Part shown: positions 41,705 through 53,533 of the stretch, piece by piece
Layout: each line of letters opens with the position of its first letter
Position numbering within the stretch: position 1 is the stretch's first letter
Assembly (NCBI RefSeq): GCF_000020125.1
Contig: NC_010681.1
Span: 3,348,001-3,412,000 of the forward strand
Source: Paraburkholderia phytofirmans PsJN
GTDB taxonomy: Bacteria > Pseudomonadota > Gammaproteobacteria > Burkholderiales > Burkholderiaceae
Length of the DNA: 64,000 nt
Reading direction: 5' to 3'
Made by a program: the position numbers and the translations under genes
The notes under the pieces: generated by a model
What the model was told of the DNA's origin: nothing
The model's input: the letters and a program-made list of their open reading frames with translations, nothing else
Database searches by the model: none

Positions 41705-42817
41705 TTACGCGGCGGCGAGCGTCCTTTCAAGCGCCGCGATAAATGCTTCGTTTTCTTCCGGCAGGCCGATGGTGATGCGCAGCCACTGCGGCAAACCGTA
41801 GTTGCCGACCGGACGCACGATCACGCCTTGCTTCAGCAATTCGAGGTTGACGCGGTTGCCGGCCGCGTCGTCGTTGCCGACACGCACCAGCACGAAGTTG
41901 CCGTCCGACGGCACATACTCCAGGCCGAGCTTGTCGAACGCTTCGGTCAGTCGGCGATAGCCCTGCGCGTTCAGCGCGGCGCTCTTTTCCAGGAACGCCT
42001 TGTCGTTCAGCGCGGCGATTGCCGCGGCTTGCGCGAGCGTGTTCACGTTGAACGGCTGACGCACACGATTCAGCAAATCGGTCAGTTCAGGTTGCGCGAT
42101 CGCGAAACCCACGCGCAAACCGGCAAGACCGAAGGCCTTCGAAAACGTGCGCGACACCAGCAGATTCGGATAGCGACGCACCCACGCGATCGAGTCGTAG
42201 CGCTTCTCTTGCGGCAGATATTCCGTGTACGCCTCGTCCAGCACGACGACCACGTGGCGCGGCACCTTGTCGAGAAACGCCTCGAGCTTCGGGCCTTCGA
42301 TGAACGTGCCGGTCGGGTTGTTCGGATTCGCGACGAAAATCAGGCGCGTGTCGTCGCTAACGGCGGCGAGCATCGCGTCGAGGTCGTGACCATATTTAAC
42401 GGCCGGCACGACAATCGCGCGCGCACCCAGACCTTGCGTAGCCAGCGCATAAACCGCGAACGAGTACTGTGCATAAACGATTGACTGGCCCTTTTCGACA
42501 AACGCGTGCGCAGCGATTTCGAGGATGTCGTTGCTGCCGTTGCCGAGTGTGACCCAGTCGGCCGGCACACCGTAGCGCTCGCTCAGCGCCGCCTTCAACT
42601 CGAATGCGTTCGCGTCCGGGTAGCGGCCTAGTTCACTCGCGGCCTGCGCCATGGCGCGCTGCGCCGACTCCGGCATGCCGAGCGGATTTTCGTTCGACGC
42701 GAGTTTCACGATGGTCGCTTCGTCCAGACCGAACTCGCGGGCCACTTCCGAAATCGGTTTGCCTGCGATGTAAGGCGCAATCGCGCGCACGTAGGAAGGA
42801 CCGAAAGACGCTGTCAT
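41705..42817 (-). CDS. hisC: histidinol-phosphate aminotransferase
   Basis: The 370-aa PLP enzyme has the PLP-lysine motif SRTFSKAFGLAGLRVG, VANPNNPTGTF and the family start KLASNENPLGMP. It can serve histidine synthesis, and in this aromatic cluster probably also phenylalanine and tyrosine transamination, as known for HisC paralogues in such clusters. It lies between pheA and tyrA. The ATG at 42817 fits the family start. Confidence 0.95.
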   Translation of the reverse strand: MTASFGPSYVRAIAPYIAGKPISEVAREFGLDEATIVKLASNENPLGMPESAQRAMAQAASELGRYPDANAFELKAALSERYGVPADWVTLGNGSNDILEIAAHAFVEKGQSIVYAQYSFAVYALATQGLGARAIVVPAVKYGHDLDAMLAAVSDDTRLIFVANPNNPTGTFIEGPKLEAFLDKVPRHVVVVLDEAYTEYLPQEKRYDSIAWVRRYPNLLVSRTFSKAFGLAGLRVGFAIAQPELTDLLNRVRQPFNVNTLAQAAAIAALNDKAFLEKSAALNAQGYRRLTEAFDKLGLEYVPSDGNFVLVRVGNDDAAGNRVNLELLKQGVIVRPVGNYGLPQWLRITIGLPEENEAFIAALERTLAAA

Positions 42818-42895
42818 GAGAATCTCCGAACGACTATGAGTAATTGAATGCGCGGCGGCCACCGCAAGATGCCACGCGCCGCCGCCTGAATTTCG

Positions 42896-43978
42896 TTACC
42901 GGGCGCGCGGATACGAGCCCAGAATCTTCAGGAACGCGGCCTTCTCGCCGAGTTCGGTGAGCGCGGCGGCGACCGCCGGATCGTCGCGATGGCCTTCGAC
43001 GTCGATGTAGAAGTAGTACTCCCACGTGCCGACGCGCGCCGGACGCGATTCGAAACGTGTCATGGACACGCTGTGACGCGCCAGCGGCTCCAGCAGCTTG
43101 ACCATCGCGCCCGGTTCGTTCACGACCGACACGATCAGCGACGTCTGGTCATATCCGCTCGGGCCGGCCGGCTGCTTGCCGATCATCACGAAGCGCGTGC
43201 GGTTGTGCGGATCGTCCTGGATCAGTGCGTACGCCACTTGCAGGCCGTAATGGGTCGCGGCGCGATCGCCGGCGATCGCCGCCACAGTCGGATCTTCCGC
43301 TGCCATGCGTGCCGCTTCGGCGTTGCTCGACACCGCCTGACGCTCAAGATGCGGCGCGTTGGTCGACAGCCAGCGCTGGCACTGTGCAAGCGCCTGCGCA
43401 TGCGCGCACACGCGCGTCACGCCGGTGAGCCCGCCGTTCAGCGTCAACAGATTGTGATGAATCGGCAAAGCCAGTTCGCCGCCGATCGTAAGTTGCGTTT
43501 GCAGCAGCAGGTCAAGCGTGCGCGACACCGCGCCTTCCGTTGAATTCTCGACCGGCACGACGCCGAATTCCGCGGCGCCGGCTTCGACCGAACGGAACAC
43601 TTCGTCGATCGACGGACACGGCAGGCCTTCGATCGACTGACCGAAGTATTCGTGCATCGCCTGTTCGCTATACGTACCGACGGGCCCGAGATACGCGGCC
43701 TTGATGGTTTTCTCGAGCGCGCGGCTCGCGGCCATGATCTCGCGCCAGATCGCGCTGATATGCTCGCTCGCGAGTGGCCCCTCGCTCATGTCCTGCAAAC
43801 GCGCGATCACTTGCTGTTCACGCTCGGGCCGGAACACCGGCGCGTTGAAATGCTTCTTGACCTCGCCCACTTCGAGCGCCACCGCGGCACGCTGATTGAG
43901 AAGCGCGATCAATTGCGCGTCGAGCGCGTCGATGCGTTCGCGAAGGGGTTTGAGTCGGGTATTGAGTTCGTCGTCCAT
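42896..43978 (-). CDS. pheA: bifunctional chorismate mutase/prephenate dehydratase (P-protein)
   Basis: The 360-aa protein has an AroQ chorismate mutase domain (~1-90, LRERIDALDAQLIALLNQR). The prephenate dehydratase domain follows (~95-275, AYLGPVGTYSEQAM and the TRF motif in HNRTRFVMIG). A C-terminal ACT domain with ESRPARVGTWEYYFY binds phenylalanine for feedback inhibition. It follows serC and precedes hisC. Confidence 0.96.
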   Translation of the reverse strand: MDDELNTRLKPLRERIDALDAQLIALLNQRAAVALEVGEVKKHFNAPVFRPEREQQVIARLQDMSEGPLASEHISAIWREIMAASRALEKTIKAAYLGPVGTYSEQAMHEYFGQSIEGLPCPSIDEVFRSVEAGAAEFGVVPVENSTEGAVSRTLDLLLQTQLTIGGELALPIHHNLLTLNGGLTGVTRVCAHAQALAQCQRWLSTNAPHLERQAVSSNAEAARMAAEDPTVAAIAGDRAATHYGLQVAYALIQDDPHNRTRFVMIGKQPAGPSGYDQTSLIVSVVNEPGAMVKLLEPLARHSVSMTRFESRPARVGTWEYYFYIDVEGHRDDPAVAAALTELGEKAAFLKILGSYPRAR

Positions 43979-44047
43979 GCGTGAAAACGGCCCTGCCGGT
44001 AGCTGCTGCACAAATGCGTGTTGGAAAGGATGCGCGCGCCGTAATGC

Positions 44048-45130
44048 TCAGGCGCTGCGCTGTTCGAATTCCTTCATGTATTCGACAAGCGCTTTGACGC
44101 CCTCGAGCGGGACGGCGTTATAAATCGACGCCCGCATGCCGCCGACGGACTTGTGGCCCTTTAGCTGCACCATTCCCCGCGCTTTCGCGCCGGCCAGGAA
44201 ATCTTCGTTGCGCGACTCGTCGGCGAGGAAAAACGGGACGTTCATCCGCGAGCGCGAGCCACGCTCGACCTTGTTCAGATAGAAGCTGCTCGTGTCGACA
44301 GCGTCGTACAGCAGTTTCGACTTTTCGACGTTACGCGCTTCCATCGCGGCAAGGCCGCCCTGCTTCTTCAACCACTTGAACACCAGCCCGGCGATGTAGA
44401 TCGCATAAGTGGGCGGCGTGTTGTACATCGAATTGTTCTCGGCGACGGTCTTCCATTCGAACGCCGACGGGCAGATCGACTGCGCGCGATCCAGCATGTC
44501 TTCGCGCACGATCACCACCGTCACGCCGGCCATGCCGATGTTCTTCTGCGCGCCGCCGAACAGTACGCCATATTTGGCGATGTCCATGGGACGCGACAGG
44601 ATGTGCGACGAGGCGTCGGCCACGAGCGGAATATCGCCGAGATCGGGAATCTCGAATGTCTCGACGCCGTGGATCGTCTCGTTCGTGCACAGATGCACGT
44701 AAGCCGGGTCGTCCGACAGTTGCCATTCGGAGCGCGCGGGGGCGCGCGTGAAACCCTCAGCCGTCTGACCGCTCGCCGCCAGATGCACGGTGCCGTACTT
44801 CTGCGCTTCCTTGAACGACTTCTGCGACCAGGAACCCGTTACGACGAAATCCGCGCGCGGCTTCGCGCCCATCAGATTCATCGGCACGATTGCGTTCTCG
44901 CCGAGACCGCCGCCTTGCAGGAACAGAATGCGATGGCTCGCCGGCACCTCGAGCAGGTCGCGCAGATCGACGAGCGCTTCCTCGTGGATCGACATGAACT
45001 CTTTCCCGCGATGGCTCATTTCCATCACGCTCATGCCGCTGCCTTGCCAATCGAGCATTTCGTCGGCGGCTTGACGCAGCACTTCTTCGGGCATGGCCGC
45101 AGGGCCGGCGGAGAAATTAAAGACGCGCAT
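44048..45130 (-). CDS. serC: phosphoserine aminotransferase
   Basis: The 360-aa PLP enzyme converts 3-phosphohydroxypyruvate to phosphoserine. It starts [18 protein letters not shown], has the Schiff-base Lys in [12 protein letters not shown], and ends with [20 protein letters not shown], all SerC signatures. An extension to 45223 is rejected because homology begins at 45130. It heads the serC-pheA-hisC-tyrA-aroA-cmk-rpsA run. Confidence 0.97.
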   Translation of the reverse strand: MRVFNFSAGPAAMPEEVLRQAADEMLDWQGSGMSVMEMSHRGKEFMSIHEEALVDLRDLLEVPASHRILFLQGGGLGENAIVPMNLMGAKPRADFVVTGSWSQKSFKEAQKYGTVHLAASGQTAEGFTRAPARSEWQLSDDPAYVHLCTNETIHGVETFEIPDLGDIPLVADASSHILSRPMDIAKYGVLFGGAQKNIGMAGVTVVIVREDMLDRAQSICPSAFEWKTVAENNSMYNTPPTYAIYIAGLVFKWLKKQGGLAAMEARNVEKSKLLYDAVDTSSFYLNKVERGSRSRMNVPFFLADESRNEDFLAGAKARGMVQLKGHKSVGGMRASIYNAVPLEGVKALVEYMKEFEQRSA

Positions 45131-45275
45131 CGTGAGATCCTGGAAGCAGGCGCAAAAAAAGGAAGAACGCGCAAAGATCGGCGAAGCTGGCAGCCGTGCG
45201 AGCAACCGCGGTAACACTAACAACGCAGTTTTGCCCGCGCGATTTTCTGACGCGGATTCGGACCATTTCGCGCCG

Positions 45276-45321
45276 GAAAAAGATAATGGCCGTCTGCGCG
45301 CGTGCGCAAACGGCCATTATC
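45276..45321 (-). terminator. intrinsic terminator after the DUF2059 gene
   Basis: GATAATGGCCG (45282-45292) pairs with CGGCCATTATC (45311-45321), with an inner TGCGC/GCGCA stem, and on the minus strand ends in ATCTTTTTCC. It isolates serC from the upstream DUF2059 gene. Confidence 0.85.
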
Positions 45322-45427
45322 GCATTGTCATCGCCAAGCCGCCAAACCCGGCGCGCCATTCAGCCTATGAGGCGCGCTTGCGGGGCAGCAGCTGGCGCGA
45401 TGTCAGCGCAGCCTTTCGACCGTAGCT

Positions 45428-46030
45428 TTACTTGGCCGGCTTGACCGAAGCGACTTCCTTGTCGGCCTGGTCACGCGTTGCCTTGATCGATTGCGGCATG
45501 TACTTTTGCATCAAGCCGTTCACGACATCGCGGCCAACCTGGTCTTGCACCTGGATGAACTTGCGGCCGGTCGGGCTCTTGTAGAACGTGGTCAGATCCT
45601 TGATTTCCGACGTGCTGTAGTACTTCGCGTACGCGTCGTACTGAGCTTGCATGGCGTCCTGACGGAACGAATCCGTAGCGAACACCTGGCCTGCGCCGTC
45701 AACCAGCTTCGGCACTGCGTTCTTTTGCAGCGTCGGCACGGAAGCCTGCTTCTGCTTGTCCGTCATCGTCTTGTTTTCGCTCAGCGCGTCCGACAGGATG
45801 GCCGGCACCAGCTGCTTGGCTTGCATCTGGGCGCTGTTGCCGATCGCGCCCACGAGCTTCTGCGCGTCGATTGCGTCCAACAGGTCCTTGATTGCAGCCT
45901 GCTTGGCCGGATCAACCGGTGCCGCGGCAGCAGCCGGAGCCGCCGGAGCCGAGCTCTGAAGTGCTTGAGCCATGGCAAAGGTCGGCACGAGGGCAGCCAG
46001 CAACACCAGTTGTTTGAATCGTTTTTGCAT
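45428..46030 (-). CDS. secreted DUF2059 domain protein
   Basis: The 200-aa protein has a signal peptide (MQKRFKQLVLLAALVPTFAM, AQA) followed by an Ala/Pro-rich spacer and a helical DUF2059 region (residues ~45-180; ATDSFRQDAMQAQYDAYAKY). It is probably periplasmic or outer-membrane-associated. Its function is unknown. The second of two adjacent ATGs has the better spacing to GGGAG. It sits between gyrA and serC, a conserved position in this genus. Confidence 0.87.
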   Translation of the reverse strand: MQKRFKQLVLLAALVPTFAMAQALQSSAPAAPAAAAAPVDPAKQAAIKDLLDAIDAQKLVGAIGNSAQMQAKQLVPAILSDALSENKTMTDKQKQASVPTLQKNAVPKLVDGAGQVFATDSFRQDAMQAQYDAYAKYYSTSEIKDLTTFYKSPTGRKFIQVQDQVGRDVVNGLMQKYMPQSIKATRDQADKEVASVKPAK

Positions 46031-46153
46031 CATTACTCCCTAATAGAAATGAACTTGAGCAGCAAGCCGCGCGGGATACGTATCAGCCCGACACGCCATT
46101 ATTCCCGGCGCAGCTTTCAACTAATCACTGAGACTGTGAGACGCTGACGCGAA

Positions 46154-48790
<2,637 letters not shown>

Positions 48791-49276
48791 TATCCGTATC
48801 TTTTACGTGCCAAGACGACGGCTTAACTTCAATTCGCCGCGCCTTCGCGTAAGCATTGCAGGCGCAACGCATCACGCGATTCTAACATGCCGCGAAACCG
48901 CTCCCGACGAAGGTACGTATACCTATTAGTGGGATATGCGCGGAGCGCTCGTCGACGCTTATTTTTGGAACCGGTCAGGCTCGATTCGTGCGTGGGGCAA
49001 TTCGCCGCTGAGCCATGACTGGCGGAGCCTCCAGGGAATTGCTTTTGTTGCGCATGCACCACATTTGGAGGGTGATTTGATGGGGGGCAGATTTTTTTAT
49101 CGTTGGAAGGGAACGATATGGCAAAATGCCAACGCACAAAGAGTTAGACACTGCTCGAAGTCTACACAGCACGTTTTTTGTTCTACACCGATGTTATACT
49201 TCGAGCAATGTATGACTTGTCTTCGTCAACAGGCTCGCAGTAAACCTGCGGTAATCTCAATTTCGAGAGGAGAAAT
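48791..49276. other. intergenic region between gyrA and ompA
   Basis: This 486-bp region holds the divergent promoters of gyrA and ompA. The ompA side has TATACT at 49195-49200, a long A/T-rich leader and the Shine-Dalgarno GAGAGGAG. Open frames here have no family-like sequence and are not called. Confidence 0.5.
49153..49206 (+). promoter_or_regulatory. ompA promoter region with -10 and 9-bp inverted repeat
   Basis: TATACT (49195-49200) is a good -10 about 77 bp before the ompA ATG, though the -35 is weak. GCTCGAAGT (49153-49161) and ACTTCGAGC (49198-49206) are perfect inverted copies, the second overlapping the -10, so a regulator bound there could control ompA. Confidence 0.45.
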
Positions 49277-49924
49277 ATGAATAAACTTTCAAAGCTCGCG
49301 TTCATTGCAGCTACCGCGGTTATGGCTGCATCCGCCATGGCACAGTCGGTGCCGGCGTCGCGACAAGCTACGAACGACAACTGGGTGAATGGTACCGGCG
49401 AATACGTGTGGATGAACGGCACGAACGAGCTGTGCTGGCGCGATGCATTCTGGACTCCGGCAACGGCCAACGCAAAGTGCGACGGCGCTCTGGTTGCTCA
49501 AGCTCCGACTCCGCCGGCTCCGGTCGCACCTGCACCGGCTATTACGAGCCAGAAGATTACGTATCAAGCTGACGCACTGTTCGACTTTGACAAGGCAATC
49601 CTGAAGCCGGCTGGCAAGGAAAAGCTGGACGATCTGGCATCGAAGATCGGCGCGCTGAACCTGGAAGTCGTCGTCGCAACGGGTTACACGGACCGCATCG
49701 GTTCGGACAAGTACAACGACCGTCTGTCGCTGCGCCGCGCTCAAGCTGTGAAGGCATACCTGGTCAGCAAGGGTATCGAATCCAACCGTATCTACACGGA
49801 AGGCAAGGGCAAGCGCAACCCGGTCACGACCGGTTGCAACCAGAAGAACCGCAAGCAACTCATCGCCTGCCTCGCACCGGATCGTCGCGTGGAAGTCGAA
49901 GTTGTCGGTACTTCGAAGCAGTAA
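49277..49924 (+). CDS. ompA: OmpA family outer membrane protein
   Basis: The 215-aa protein has a signal peptide (MNKLSKLAFIAATAVMAASA, MA) and a short N-terminal part with two Cys. A Pro/Ala hinge (APTPPAPVAPAPA) then leads to an OmpA C-terminal peptidoglycan-binding domain (DALFDFDKAILKPAGKEKLD). It lacks the large beta-barrel of E. coli OmpA, as is typical for this short Burkholderia form. It tethers the envelope to peptidoglycan. A strong ribosome site and dedicated terminator suggest high expression. Confidence 0.93.
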   Translation: MNKLSKLAFIAATAVMAASAMAQSVPASRQATNDNWVNGTGEYVWMNGTNELCWRDAFWTPATANAKCDGALVAQAPTPPAPVAPAPAITSQKITYQADALFDFDKAILKPAGKEKLDDLASKIGALNLEVVVATGYTDRIGSDKYNDRLSLRRAQAVKAYLVSKGIESNRIYTEGKGKRNPVTTGCNQKNRKQLIACLAPDRRVEVEVVGTSKQ

Positions 49925-49944
49925 GCTACAAAATACCGCAGTAT

Positions 49945-49974
49945 CAAAGCCCCGCTTCGGCGGGGCTTTTTTTA
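49945..49974 (+). terminator. intrinsic terminator of ompA
   Basis: AAGCCCCGC (49947-49955) and GCGGGGCTT (49960-49968) enclose a TTCG tetraloop and are followed by TTTTTTT. Confidence 0.92.
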
Positions 49975-50035
49975 TGTCCAGCCACAGGTGCGACGCCACA
50001 TCGGGCACCGCGCCGACCCTCCAGCAAGCGGCATT

Positions 50036-50063
50036 TTGCCGTCCGTCCCGCGCCCTATATACT
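50036..50063 (+). promoter_or_regulatory. putative sigma-70 promoter of ubiG-gph
   Basis: TTGCCG (50036-50041) and TATACT (50058-50063) are separated by 16 bp, about 54 bp before the ubiG ATG. Confidence 0.5.
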
Positions 50064-50116
50064 CAGGGTTTATCCTCGAGCGCCCGCTCACCGCTCTCTT
50101 CGAGGCAGCTTCCGCC

Positions 50117-50815
50117 ATGACCAACGCCGATCCCCACGAACTGCAGAAATTTAGCGATCTCGCGCATCGTTGGTGGGACCCGAATGCCGAATTCAAGCCC
50201 TTGCATGAGCTCAATCCGATTCGCCTGAAGTGGATCGATGCGCACGCGCATCTCGCGGGCAAGACGGTGCTGGATATCGGCTGCGGCGGCGGCATTCTGT
50301 CCGAGTCCATGGCCGGTTTGGGCGCGCATGTGAAGGGCATCGACCTGTCGACCCAAGCTTTGGGCGTGGCCGATCTTCACAGCCTTGAAAGTGGTGTAAC
50401 CGTCGATTACGAAGAAATCGCCGCCGAGGCGCTCGCCGCCCGCGAACCCGCGAAGTACGACGTCGTGACCTGCATGGAAATGCTCGAGCACGTGCCTCAA
50501 CCTGCCGCCATCGTCGAGGCGTGCAAGACGCTGGTGAAACCCGGCGGCTGGGTGTTCTTTTCCACCCTGAACCGCAACGTGAAGTCATACCTGTTCGCCG
50601 TGATCGGCGCCGAATACATCGCGCGCATGCTGCCCAAAGGCACGCACGATTACGCGCGCTTCATTCGCCCGTCGGAACTGGCGAGCTTCGTGCGCGCCGC
50701 CGACCTGCGCACGGCCGATATCAAAGGCATCGTGTACAACCCGCTCAGCAAGCATTTCATGCTGTCCGCCGACACGAGCGTGAACTACATGCTCGCTTGC
50801 CGCCGCGACGTTTGA
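50117..50815 (+). CDS. ubiG: ubiquinone biosynthesis O-methyltransferase
   Basis: The 232-aa enzyme performs both O-methylations in ubiquinone synthesis using S-adenosylmethionine. It contains [20 protein letters not shown], the SAM motif [16 protein letters not shown] and [11 protein letters not shown]. The ATG at 50117 matches the family start [12 protein letters not shown]; the longer upstream frame is rejected. It precedes gph by 31 bp, a common pairing in betaproteobacteria. Confidence 0.97.
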   Translation: MTNADPHELQKFSDLAHRWWDPNAEFKPLHELNPIRLKWIDAHAHLAGKTVLDIGCGGGILSESMAGLGAHVKGIDLSTQALGVADLHSLESGVTVDYEEIAAEALAAREPAKYDVVTCMEMLEHVPQPAAIVEACKTLVKPGGWVFFSTLNRNVKSYLFAVIGAEYIARMLPKGTHDYARFIRPSELASFVRAADLRTADIKGIVYNPLSKHFMLSADTSVNYMLACRRDV

Positions 50816-50846
50816 TCCGCCCCGACCTGCCGGACCTATCGAACCA

Positions 50847-51560
50847 ATGAGCGATCCCACGCCCCTGCCCCAACGCGAAGACAACGAAGATGCACTCGGT
50901 CTTTGCCACGCCGTCCTGTTCGACCTCGACGGCACGCTAGCCGACACGGCGCCCGACCTCGCGGCGGCCGTCAACAAGATGCGCCACGATCGCGGGCTCG
51001 AGATGGTACCGCTCGAAGATCTGCGCCCGCTTGCGTCCGCGGGCGCGCGCGGGCTGATTGGCGGCGCGTTCGGAATCGGCCCCGATAGCCACGAGTTCGC
51101 GTCGATGCGCGAGGAGTTCCTCGCCAACTATGAGGCGGACCTGTGCATCGAGACCACGCTGTTTCCAGGCATCCCCGAGATACTCGACGAGCTGGACGCA
51201 CGCGGTGTGCGCTGGGGCATCGTCACGAACAAAGTGGCGCGGCTTACCGAGCCGCTGATCGCACAACTCGGCCTTGAAGAGCGCGCAGGTTGCGTCGTGA
51301 GCGGCGACACTACGCCGCATTCGAAACCGCACCCAGCGCCATTGCTGCACGCGGCGCGCGAACTGGACGTGATGCCGGAGCGCATCGTCTACGTCGGCGA
51401 CGATTTGCGCGACGTGCAGGCTGGTTTCGCCGCCGGCATGAAGACGGTCGCGGCGGCGTACGGCTACTGCGGCAACGACATCCCGCCGACGCAATGGCAT
51501 GCGCAACACGTCGTCCAATCGCCGGCGGAGTTGCAGAGGCTGCTGCGCGACCTCGGCTGA
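50847..51560 (+). CDS. gph: phosphoglycolate phosphatase
   Basis: The 237-aa HAD-superfamily protein has motif I FDLDGTLADTAPDLAAA, motif II TNKVARL and motif IV VGDDLRDVQAG. It removes phosphoglycolate formed by DNA repair or oxygenation. It follows ubiG on the same transcript and is followed by ssrA. Some annotations of this position call it N-acetylmuramic acid 6-phosphate phosphatase (MupP); sequence alone does not decide. Confidence 0.9.
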   Translation: MSDPTPLPQREDNEDALGLCHAVLFDLDGTLADTAPDLAAAVNKMRHDRGLEMVPLEDLRPLASAGARGLIGGAFGIGPDSHEFASMREEFLANYEADLCIETTLFPGIPEILDELDARGVRWGIVTNKVARLTEPLIAQLGLEERAGCVVSGDTTPHSKPHPAPLLHAARELDVMPERIVYVGDDLRDVQAGFAAGMKTVAAAYGYCGNDIPPTQWHAQHVVQSPAELQRLLRDLG

Positions 51561-51673
51561 AGCGCAGGCGGCAAAAGCCGAGCCCCCGCGCCGGCCGCGC
51601 CAATGAGTCAGGACGTGGCCGTCGATCTATTGTAAAATCTCCGTCTGGCTCAGAAGTTTGAGCAACGAACCGC

Positions 51674-52043
51674 GGGGGCGACCTGGTTTCGACAGGGGTT
51701 GCGAAGCGGCTAGGGCATGTCGAGGCCCCGTCACCTCGTAAATCAGCGGGAAAAACGTAACTGCAAACGACGAAACGTTCGCACTGGCAGCCTAAGGGCC
51801 GCCGTCCTCTGCCTAGTTCACTGACGGGCTAGAGTCGCAAGACCGGTAGCAATACCGACAGAGGTCATATACGTCAGTTAAGCCTTGGTGGTGTCACGAC
51901 ATCCGGGTCGAAAACCTAGTGAATCGCCGTAGTGAAGCGTGTTCGTCCGCGTCACTATGGTTAAATCAAAAGACAGAACTACACATGTAGAACTAGTCGT
52001 AGAGTGCTTCTGGACGCGGGTTCGATTCCCGCCGCCTCCACCA
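51674..52043 (+). ncRNA. ssrA: transfer-messenger RNA (tmRNA)
   Basis: The acceptor stem GGGGGCG (51674-51680) pairs with CGCCTCC (52033-52039), followed by encoded ACCA, and the T arm reads GGTTCGATTCC. The tag frame begins at GCA 51763 and encodes ANDETFALAA followed by TAA (51793-51795). The RNA rescues stalled ribosomes with SmpB and marks the nascent peptide for proteolysis. Its 3' end is a common integration site, and an integrase remnant lies just downstream. Confidence 0.97.
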
Positions 52044-52078
52044 ATACATCATCCCGATTCCTCGCAGGATGTCCCAAG

Positions 52079-52110
52079 AACCCCGCCAGCTAACGCTTCG
52101 CGGGGTTTTG
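52079..52110 (+). terminator. intrinsic terminator of ssrA
   Basis: AACCCCGC (52079-52086) and GCGGGGTT (52100-52107) form the stem and are followed by TTGCTTTT, 36 bp after the mature tmRNA end. Confidence 0.75.
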
Positions 52111-52239
52111 CTTTTCCTGGCTCGCCTGTAATCGTCCTGACTAATCCGGAGGGTGCTGGAGGTATTTCCGGGAGTACAGATCGTCTTCCTTTGCCCCGAT
52201 ACCCCCAAGCAGCCAGAACATGCCCAGATCGGGTTGACT

Positions 52240-52743
52240 ATGCCGCTACCAGACGCGGAAATTCGCGGACCCCCACCTTGCGAGAAGCCGGACAAGCTCG
52301 CCGATGGCGGCGGTATCTACCTAGGTGCGCCCCAACGGCGCGCGCTATTGGCGGCTTAATACAGGTTTGCCAGCAAGGAAAAGCTGCTGGCGCTTTGGCG
52401 TCTACCCAACGGTCAGTTTGAAAGACGTGCGCGAGAAGCGGCGAAAAAAGAGCTGTCCAAGGGCGTTAACCCCGGCGAGGCAAGGAAGGCCGCGATCAAT
52501 TCCGAAAAATTCTTCGAAGCAGTTGCGCGCGAATGCCATGCGAAATTTACGGTGGACCAATCGAAGTCGCACGCGGATCGAAATTTGAGGAGGCTTGAGG
52601 TGCACGTCTTCCCGTACGTTGGTGACCGCCCCACAACGTTGATAGAGCTGGCCGAAGTACTCGACGTACTTCAGCACGTCGAGAAAAAAGGAACAATCGA
52701 AACTGCTCACCGCGTCCGGTCGCGCGTCGGGCAATCTTCGTAG
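52240..52743 (+). pseudogene. P4-type tyrosine integrase, N-terminal half, frameshifted and truncated
   Basis: The start MPLPDAEIRG...EKPDKLADGGGIYL is the N-terminal arm-binding domain (DUF4102). The homology then changes frame near 52325 (RPNGARYWRLN), again around 52370-52400 (FASKEKLLAL, then GVYPTVSLKDVREKR), and continues in another frame as VNPGEARKAAINSEKFFEAV through ETAHRVRSRVGQ before a stop at 52743. The entire C-terminal catalytic domain with its R-H-R-Y residues is absent. It cannot be functional. Confidence 0.85.
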
Positions 52744-52800
52744 ACTCGGAACAAAAGCACAGCTTTGCCGTCCGACGTCGCTGCTTTTTCATCAAATTAA

Positions 52801-52977
52801 CGCGGGGATATCGCACTAACCTGCCTTGACCAGTTGCGCGCCCTTGCAGGGCTGCTGAGTCTTAAGGATGTGGCCGAGGAGTTTGCCGGTCTGCCATTGC
52901 AGGGACAGCCGTCGATCTTTGGCTTGTTCGAGGATGGCCTTGGCGACGTGCGCGCAGTATTAGCTCGCGACAGGTAG
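52801..52977 (+). pseudogene. short coding remnant of unknown origin
   Basis: A 58-codon frame (ALTCLDQLRALAGLLSLKDV, ending LARDR) looks protein-like in composition but has a TAA immediately upstream, no ATG and no ribosome site. It is followed by a strong terminator at 53007-53034. It may be the end of a lost island gene. I do not recognise the family. Confidence 0.35.
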
Positions 52978-53004
52978 CCGCACATTCGCGACGCCGTAGT
53001 GACC

Positions 53005-53035
53005 TGAAGCCGACCGTTATGGTCGGCTTTTTTTG
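53005..53035 (+). terminator. intrinsic terminator inside the island
   Basis: AAGCCGACC (53007-53015) and GGTCGGCTT (53021-53029) with a 5-nt loop are followed by TTTTTTT. It insulates the effector cassette downstream from upstream transcription. Confidence 0.88.
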
Positions 53036-53269
53036 TTGACAGCATCGCAAGAGTGCTACGCATCCCTGAATTCATGCCTGATAAATATTCCATTGCGGCA
53101 CGAGCGGGCAAAGCACTGTGTCACGTCAACAAACAGCAGCCCGTCATCTGTTTTCAGAGTTGTCCGATATGGCTGTCGGCCAATCATGCGGGGTAATGCC
53201 TTGCCGTGTCAGCGTGTCGGTTTCCGCGCGATGCGGCGGAGTGACTTAATCAGGACAGGAGACTTGAAA

Positions 53270-53533
53270 ATGCCGGATCAGCAGAAAAACGAAGCGATAT
53301 ATGACCAACAGGTCCACGCCGCCGCGTGCGTGAGGCTCGACGGCTATCCGTATCTGATCGAGACACCAGACGGCCAGATGCACGCGGGACGCCTCGATGC
53401 ATATGGACAGCTATCGCGCATTGATGCCCGCGAGAGTAGCGACGACTACACGGTGTATTGGGGCGATAAGGCGCGCGCACGCGATGACATGGCGCGCGTC
53501 GAGTACCACATGGAACAGGCCACGGAATCATGA
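53270..53533 (+). CDS. small protein carrying the PAAR C-terminal module
   Basis: The 87-aa protein starts at an ATG 8 bp after AGGAG. Residues 25-70 (GYPYLIETPDGQMHAGRLDA ... DDYTVYWGD) match the C-terminal 45 residues of the PAAR protein encoded next (GYPYFIETAHGRTLSGRLDH ... DDYTVHWGD) at about half of positions. The pattern resembles the small transthyretin-like beta modules common at the ends of type VI spike proteins. It has no signal peptide. It may be a chaperone, an adaptor, or a spike remnant. The stop overlaps the next start (ATGA). Confidence 0.7.
   Translation: MPDQQKNEAIYDQQVHAAACVRLDGYPYLIETPDGQMHAGRLDAYGQLSRIDARESSDDYTVYWGDKARARDDMARVEYHMEQATES

Noticed and set aside
48936..49280. 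Open frame running up to the ompA start
   Set aside because: It covers the ompA promoter and leader, has no homology and reads through the -10 and ribosome site.
53005..53064. TTGACA at 53036 as the cassette promoter
   Set aside because: The -35 is perfect but the sequence 17 bp downstream is not a credible -10, so no promoter is called.
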